This document shows, one piece after another, positions 59,393 through 64,000 of a DNA stretch of 64,000 nucleotides. The notes under the pieces were generated by a model that saw only the letters and a list, made by a program, of their open reading frames with translations, did no database searches and was not told the origin of the DNA. Made by a program: the position numbers and the translations under genes. Every line of letters starts with the position of its first letter. The first letter of the stretch is position 1. The stretch comes from Chersky-840 sp963838775 (GTDB lineage Bacteria > Actinomycetota > Acidimicrobiia > Acidimicrobiales > UBA8190), in the NCBI GenBank assembly GCA_963838775.1, contig CAWISP010000025.1, forward strand, positions 62,001-126,000. Direction: 5' to 3'.

Positions 59393-60778
59393 CTACGAGC
59401 CGCTCAACGCCATGCCGTCGATGGCCACGGTCTGACCAGCGGCAACACCGGGGAGCCATTCCACATCCGATCCGACGTGCACGACGGCTTGGAGCATGCG
59501 CTGCAAGGTCGACGCGATCGTGACCTCGCGCACCGGTTCTGCCAGGACCCCGCCCCGCACCATGAGGCCCTCGGCCCCCACCGAGAAGTCCCCGCTCACG
59601 GGATTGACCCCCGAGTGCACACCCGTGATCGACTGCACGAACAGTGCCTCATCGACATCGGACAGGATGTCGGTGAGCCCCAGCTCGCCCGGAGCCAGCA
59701 GGAGCGCTCGGCACCCGGCAACCGGGGTCGTGGCATAGCCCCCCCGCACCGCCGACGCCGTCGACGCCACACCGGCGCGCCGTCCCGAGGTCGTGTCGAA
59801 GACGAATCCGCGCAGGAGCCCGTGCTCGATGAGCACGTTGCGCCGGCAGGCGAGACCCTCGGCGTCATGCGTCGACGCCCCGAAGGACCGTGGGTCGGTC
59901 GGGTCGTCGACGAGTACCAGTGACGGCGCCGCCACCTGCTCGCCGATGCGGTCGGCAAAGAACGACCGACCCTTGGTCACCGCCTCGCCCGACAGCGCCG
60001 ACGACACCACGGCGAGCAACGTGGACGTGACACGGGGGTCGAGCACCACCACGCAGCGCCCCGAGCGCGCCTTGGCTGCGCCGAGCATACGAGTGGATCG
60101 CTCCACCGCGTCGGCCACCGCCTTGTCAAGGTCGAGATCGCCCGGGCCCCGGGCCGCGGAGAACCCGACCCCGGTTTGGCTGTCGGTGTCCTCGCCGACG
60201 ATGGTCTCCACCGCCACACTCGACACGGTGCGCCTGGCCGTGGCGGTGATGCCCCTCGAGCTGGCGACGGCGGCTTCCGCCGCCATGTCCCCGTAGTCGG
60301 CGAACGCCACCTGCCGCACCCGGGTGTCGGCGTTCCGGGCCCGGCGCTCGAGCTCCAGCGCCATCTCGACCTTGTCTGCGCTCGGCGTGCGCAACACGTC
60401 CTCGTCCCACAGGTCGAGCGACGCCGCCGGCACCCCGTCGGGTCGGGCCAGACCGACGTGCTCATCGGCGGTCGCGAAGCTGGCGTTGTCACGGGCCTCT
60501 GCCAACGTCTGCCTGATCACGGACTCCTCCAGGGTCCCCGCGTAGGCGAAGCCCTGACGACCACCGACGACCACCCGGATCCCCACCCCGGCCGACGCCG
60601 CCGAGGACAGCGACTCCACCTCTCCCTCGTAGGCCCGCACGTCGGTCTCCACGCCCCGTGACACGTAGACCTCGAGCTCTTCGCCGTCGTGGGCCGACCC
60701 CGCCACGCGTACCGCCAGCTCGAGCAGCTCGCCCTCGGCCGTCGACGCGCTTCCCTGCCTGCTCACCGTGTCAGTCAC
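59393..60778 (-). CDS. tldE: TldE/PmbA-type protease subunit
   Basis: The product is 461 residues. TldE lacks the metal motif and acts with TldD as a heterodimeric protease on peptides such as microcin precursors and unfolded substrates. Matching sequences include VYVSRGVETDVRAYEGEVESLSSA, GVGIRVVVGGRQGFAYA and the ending GDFSVGAEGLMVRGG. The GTG start lies 8 bases inside the tldD 3' end, so the two are co-translated. In some bacteria the pair matures ribosomal peptides; no such precursor gene is recognised nearby. Confidence 0.94.
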   Translation of the reverse strand: MTDTVSRQGSASTAEGELLELAVRVAGSAHDGEELEVYVSRGVETDVRAYEGEVESLSSAASAGVGIRVVVGGRQGFAYAGTLEESVIRQTLAEARDNASFATADEHVGLARPDGVPAASLDLWDEDVLRTPSADKVEMALELERRARNADTRVRQVAFADYGDMAAEAAVASSRGITATARRTVSSVAVETIVGEDTDSQTGVGFSAARGPGDLDLDKAVADAVERSTRMLGAAKARSGRCVVVLDPRVTSTLLAVVSSALSGEAVTKGRSFFADRIGEQVAAPSLVLVDDPTDPRSFGASTHDAEGLACRRNVLIEHGLLRGFVFDTTSGRRAGVASTASAVRGGYATTPVAGCRALLLAPGELGLTDILSDVDEALFVQSITGVHSGVNPVSGDFSVGAEGLMVRGGVLAEPVREVTIASTLQRMLQAVVHVGSDVEWLPGVAAGQTVAIDGMALSGS

Positions 60779-62189
60779 CGGCGGTCCCTCCGATCGTCAC
60801 GCCGGTGATCCGTAGCGTGGGCTGGCCACATCCCACCGGCACGCTTTGGCCGTCCTTGCCACACGTGCCCGGACCCATGGCGAAATCGTTGGCGACGGCG
60901 TCGATCCGGCGCAGCACCTCGGGCCCGTTGCCGATGAGGTTGGCGTCACGCAACGGCTCGGTGATGCGACCATCTTCGATCAGATAGGCCTCGACGGTGC
61001 CGAACACGAAGTCGCCGGTCGTGGTGTTGACCTGGCCGCCTCCGAGCTTGGCCACGTACACGCCCGTCGGTGTCTGGGCCAGGATCTCGTCGGGCTCGGC
61101 GTCGCCGTTCAACAGGAACGTGTTGGTCATGCGCACCATGGGGAGATGGCGGTAGTTCTGTCGCCGTCCGTTGCCCGACGACCCCCGGTGCTCTTTGCGA
61201 CCGCGCAGGTAGTCCCACATGTAGTCGGTCAGCACACCGTTGTCGATGAGCACGTTGCGCTGGGCCGAGTTCCCCTCGTCGTCGACGGCGTAACTGCCCC
61301 ACTCGGGCCCGATGGTGCCGTCGTCGACCAGCGTCACGAGGGGGCTCGCCACGAGCTCGCCCACCTGGCCGACGTAGACCGAGGCGTCCTTGGCGATGTG
61401 GTCCGCTTCGAGGCCGTGCCCGCATGCCTCGTGGAAGAGGATGCCGCCGCTCCCGGACTCCAAGATGAGCGGCACCTCTCCGCTCGGCGCGGGACGCGCC
61501 GTCAGTTTCACGAGCGCCCGGCGGGCCGCGGTGGCGGCGATCTCGCCGACGTCGACCGTGTCGAACAGCTCGAATCCGACGGTGAAGGCACTGGACTCGT
61601 AGCCGGTCTGCATGCCGGTGTCGCCGACGGCGACGCACGACACGCTGAAGCGCGTGCGCACCTGGTCGTCGCCGACGAGGAGTCCGTCACTGTTGGCGAC
61701 CTGGATGCGGCGGCGACCGTCCCCGTAGGAGGCCGACACCTGTGAGATGGCGTTCCCACTGGCGCGCGCCGCCTCGTCGGCCTGGACGAGGAGCTCGATC
61801 TTGCGGGCCTTGGCGACCTCTTCGGGAAGTTGGGCCACCTCGTTCCGCTTCACCGCATCACGCCGCTCGAGCGCGACGACGCGCGCCCCGCCGCCCTGGC
61901 GGGCGACGGCGGCGGCCGCTTCGGCGGCGGCGAGCAAGCCGCTCTCGGAGAGATCGGCGGTGTGGGCATAGCCGGTCGTCTCACCCACGACGACCCGAAC
62001 CCCGGCCCCGCGGTCGCGGCCCGATGACAGCTCCTCGACCCGACCGTCGTCGAGCACGGCTGAGGTCGAGTGGCGGTCCTCGACGAAAACCTCGGCAAAG
62101 TCCCCGCCGCGCTGCAGCGCCTTGCCGAGCACGCGCTCGATGACGGGAGTCTCGACGAGTAGTCCTGTTGCCGAGCCTGCGTCGCTCAC
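60771..62189 (-). CDS. tldD: TldD-type metalloprotease subunit
   Basis: The product is 472 residues. The zinc motif HEACGH lies in GILFHEACGHGLEADH, and the C-terminal TCGKDGQSVPVGCGQPTLRI with the final GVTIGGT is the usual TldD ending that supplies the Cys ligand. The N-terminal part (FVEDRHSTSAVLDDGRVEEL) is the domain shared with TldE. The GTG at 62189 is supported by AAGGAGAGG upstream; the frame stays open further 5' but is not TldD-like. It is divergent from the thioesterase gene. Confidence 0.95.
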   Translation of the reverse strand: MSDAGSATGLLVETPVIERVLGKALQRGGDFAEVFVEDRHSTSAVLDDGRVEELSSGRDRGAGVRVVVGETTGYAHTADLSESGLLAAAEAAAAVARQGGGARVVALERRDAVKRNEVAQLPEEVAKARKIELLVQADEAARASGNAISQVSASYGDGRRRIQVANSDGLLVGDDQVRTRFSVSCVAVGDTGMQTGYESSAFTVGFELFDTVDVGEIAATAARRALVKLTARPAPSGEVPLILESGSGGILFHEACGHGLEADHIAKDASVYVGQVGELVASPLVTLVDDGTIGPEWGSYAVDDEGNSAQRNVLIDNGVLTDYMWDYLRGRKEHRGSSGNGRRQNYRHLPMVRMTNTFLLNGDAEPDEILAQTPTGVYVAKLGGGQVNTTTGDFVFGTVEAYLIEDGRITEPLRDANLIGNGPEVLRRIDAVANDFAMGPGTCGKDGQSVPVGCGQPTLRITGVTIGGTAGD

Positions 62190-62339
62190 CCGCACCCTCT
62201 CCTTTCGGGTCATCGGCCGTGCGGACCGTGCCCAACCCACGTGCTGGCCACGTCGTCGCTGGCCCGCTCGTATTGGGCCTGTCGTCCGTGGCCAGTCGCG
62301 CAGACCGCCGGCCGTGTGGCCGGCGGCGCCTGTCTTTCG

Positions 62340-62345
62340 TATCGT
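62340..62345 (+). promoter_or_regulatory. -10 box TATCGT of the thioesterase gene
   Basis: TATCGT ends 6 nt before the GTG at 62352, the same leaderless spacing as bioB and bsaP. Confidence 0.45.
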
Positions 62346-62351
62346 ACCGCC

Positions 62352-62729
62352 GTGCCTGTCGAACCCGGCCTGAGCGCCCGCATCTCTCTGGTCGTCCTCG
62401 ACAGCGACACCGCCCTCGCCCTGAGCTCCGGGGACGTGCCCGTGCTCGCCACCCCGCGCCTCATTGCCCTGTGCGAGGAGGCGGCGTGTCTGGCCGTCGA
62501 CGGCGTGCTCGGTGAGGGTCGAACCAGCGTGGGCGTGCGCGTCCAGTTCGACCACTTGGCGCCCGTGAACACAGGGTCGGAGGTCGTGGCCGAGGCCACG
62601 CTCGAGAAGGTGGAGGGCCGGCGGTTGGTCTTCACCGTCACGGCGACCGACGCCGCCGGCCTGGTGGGGGCGGGCAAGGTGACCCGGGTCGTCGTCGAGC
62701 GGGGTGACTTTCTCGCCAAGGCGCGCTGA
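62352..62729 (+). CDS. FlK-like hotdog-fold thioesterase
   Basis: The product is 125 residues. VLATPRLIALCEEAACLAVDG, GRTSVGVRVQFDHLAPVNTGSEV and VTATDAAGLVGAGKVTRVVV fit the fluoroacetyl-CoA thioesterase-like (FlK) branch of hotdog proteins: Thr, Glu and a His (in FDHLAP) are at the positions of that family's catalytic triad. Most members hydrolyse ordinary short acyl-CoAs. The leaderless GTG is well supported. It is convergent with the AIM24 gene and divergent from tldD. Confidence 0.85.
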   Translation: MPVEPGLSARISLVVLDSDTALALSSGDVPVLATPRLIALCEEAACLAVDGVLGEGRTSVGVRVQFDHLAPVNTGSEVVAEATLEKVEGRRLVFTVTATDAAGLVGAGKVTRVVVERGDFLAKAR

Positions 62730-62766
62730 GCGCCGGTCCTCCGAGGCTGGTGGAGCCCGGCCGGGC

Positions 62767-63528
62767 TCAGACCTGCCGGCCGAGCACGTTGCCGAGGACT
62801 CCCCCCACCACGCCGCCGGCGGCGGCGTCGTGCCCCGTGTCGTTGCCCCCGAGGTACTCCGACAGGGCCTGGGCCAGGACCGGCAACGGCATCGACTGCA
62901 GCCAGATGGTGCCCGGTCCCGTGAGCGACACGAGATGATGCCCGTCGCCGCCCATGTAGCGATTGACGATGCCGGGCAGCCGGATCACCGAGAACGTCAC
63001 GGTGTCGTGGAAGAGCCCGACGTGGCCGGGGTGGACGAGGAGGGACTGCCCGGCCGCCAGCTCGTAGGTGGTCAGCTCACCGGAGAGCTCGATCCAGGCC
63101 TGACCCTCGCCCTCGAGCTTCTGCAGCACGAAGCCCTCTCCGCCCCACAGGCCACCGCGGAAGGACTGTTGAAGTGCCACCGAAGGGGTGATCCCGGGGC
63201 CACCGCACACCCAACCGTGGCGATGGACGATGTAGCCGTGGCCCGGGCTGACGTCGATAGGGAAGATCCGGCCCGGGAGCTTGCTGGCGAAGCTCACCAT
63301 TCCGGGGCCCCCGGTGGCCTCGTAGCGGGTGAGCAAGAGCCCGCCTCCACCGGCCATGCGTTTCAGGCCGGCCATGATCCCCCCGCCGCCGCCGGTGTTG
63401 GCCGTCTGGGAGAGCTGCATATTGGCCGACATCCACGAGAGGTCGCCGTGGGTCGAGATGATGGCCTCGCCCGGATCGAGCACCATCTCCAGGACCGGCA
63501 TCGTGGTGCCTTTCACGTTGGCCTGCAT
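62767..63528 (-). CDS. AIM24-family (TIGR00266-type) protein
   Basis: The product is 253 residues. The family shows a double beta barrel rich in Gly: MVLDPGEAIISTHGDLSWMSANM, GGGIMAGLKRMAGGGGLLLTRYEATGG, and the second half with VHPGHVGLFHDTVTF and GTIWLQSMPLPVLA. Bacterial members are widespread, with no firm function; the mitochondrial namesake affects inner membrane structure. The ATG at 63528 is preferred because GGAG lies 7 nt upstream; an in-frame ATG at 63570 is possible. Confidence 0.88.
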   Translation of the reverse strand: MQANVKGTTMPVLEMVLDPGEAIISTHGDLSWMSANMQLSQTANTGGGGGIMAGLKRMAGGGGLLLTRYEATGGPGMVSFASKLPGRIFPIDVSPGHGYIVHRHGWVCGGPGITPSVALQQSFRGGLWGGEGFVLQKLEGEGQAWIELSGELTTYELAAGQSLLVHPGHVGLFHDTVTFSVIRLPGIVNRYMGGDGHHLVSLTGPGTIWLQSMPLPVLAQALSEYLGGNDTGHDAAAGGVVGGVLGNVLGRQV

Positions 63529-63816
63529 CGCACGCTCCTCTCGATCGAGCCACGGCTCCGCTGCGGACACCGCCGGCGCGCGAGTCTGCCTCTCCGGGTC
63601 GGGGCGCGCCCGTCATTTCGTTCCCCGGGGGTCGCACCGGGGCAGAGTGACGACACACCGCCACGGGGGAAAGGGGGTGCTCCGACAAGGCTGGGAGGGC
63701 CCGCAGCCCGGCGCCGGATTCCCGGGAAACGGACAGCCCCCCTAATGCCCGAAGCGCCTGGTCCGCGGTAGCGTGACCCAGGGTCGTATCCGCCGGCGTC
63801 CCCCGAATAGGTGCCC

Positions 63817-64000
63817 ATGCTCCTCGATGACATCCACCAACCAGCCGACCTCAGGAAGCTGTCGCAACCACAGTTGACCGAATTGGCGGCTGAGATCCGA
63901 GCCTGCATCGTCGATCGGGTCACGGTGAACGGAGGGCACCTCGGGTCCAACCTGGGAGCGGTCGAGTTGACCCTGGCGATCCACCGGGTCTTCGACTCAC
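63817..64000 (+). CDS. dxs: 1-deoxy-D-xylulose-5-phosphate synthase, N-terminal part
   Basis: Only the first 61 residues are in the window. DIHQPADLRKLSQPQLTELA, then GGHLGSNLGAVELTLAIHRVFDS, is the opening of Dxs, where GHLGSNLG contacts the thiamine diphosphate site. The enzyme condenses pyruvate and glyceraldehyde 3-phosphate, the first step of the MEP isoprenoid route. A GTG six bases earlier (63811) is in frame. The gene runs off the end of the window. Confidence 0.93.
   Translation, partial: MLLDDIHQPADLRKLSQPQLTELAAEIRACIVDRVTVNGGHLGSNLGAVELTLAIHRVFDS

Overview
The window is GC-rich bacterial DNA packed with genes on both strands. Several features point to an actinobacterium, most likely class Acidimicrobiia: a mycothiol-type DinB-fold enzyme, a PafB/PafC-like WYL regulator pair, a BsaP-like partner for biotin synthase, an MpaB-family oxygenase, many genes whose start codon lies 5-8 nt after a -10 box (leaderless transcripts), and a monoderm-style type IV pilus locus. 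The lineage is inference from gene content only.

Layout. 1-6.3 kb: the N-terminus of a CHASE-type membrane sensor, small proteins, a divergent TetR/DinB-fold pair, a SpeD-like protein coupled to a GNAT resembling autoinducer synthases, and a GGDEF-EAL protein. 6.5-12.5 kb: lipid-type metabolism (MpaB-family oxygenase, enoyl-CoA hydratase, cytochrome P450, CrtI-like FAD oxidoreductase) and a cyclic-nucleotide-binding-domain protein. 12.5-19 kb: a signalling block. A response regulator fused to a class III cyclase, an orphan LolD-type ABC ATPase and a roughly 10-TM NarL-type histidine kinase form one tight operon; a lone receiver, a NarL regulator and an MBL hydrolase follow on the other strand. 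19-25.9 kb: acyl-CoA dehydrogenase, biotin synthase, GrpB, SDR, GH13 glucosidase, AlkA-type glycosylase and a DinB protein. 25.9-28.9 kb: a four-gene operon with three consecutive two-domain YbjQ-family proteins. 29-43 kb: secreted and unknown proteins, BsaP, an archaeal-type riboflavin synthase, a helicase-less TrwC-type relaxase, PafB/PafC, CtaG, a lipoprotein, a flippase-like membrane protein, a zinc alcohol dehydrogenase, an acyl-CoA carboxylase beta subunit and an unusual FtsH-like AAA protease.

43-58.3 kb is the type IV pilus region. One minus-strand series runs pilB, pilT, pilC, a GT87-like membrane protein, a fused pilM-pilN, pilO and a frameshifted major pilin. A divergent pilD-like gene lacks the usual catalytic aspartates. 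A second, canonical pilT, a frameshifted small membrane protein and an extremely proline-rich protein follow. 58.3-64 kb holds moaC (with a key His replaced), an FmdB-type zinc ribbon, tldE/tldD, a FlK-like thioesterase, an AIM24 protein and the start of dxs.

The best candidates for something undescribed are the cyclase-regulator/ABC-ATPase/kinase operon with nearby cyclic-nucleotide genes, the SpeD-like/acyltransferase pair, and the remodelled pilus machinery. No tRNA, rRNA, CRISPR array or intact insertion sequence was seen.
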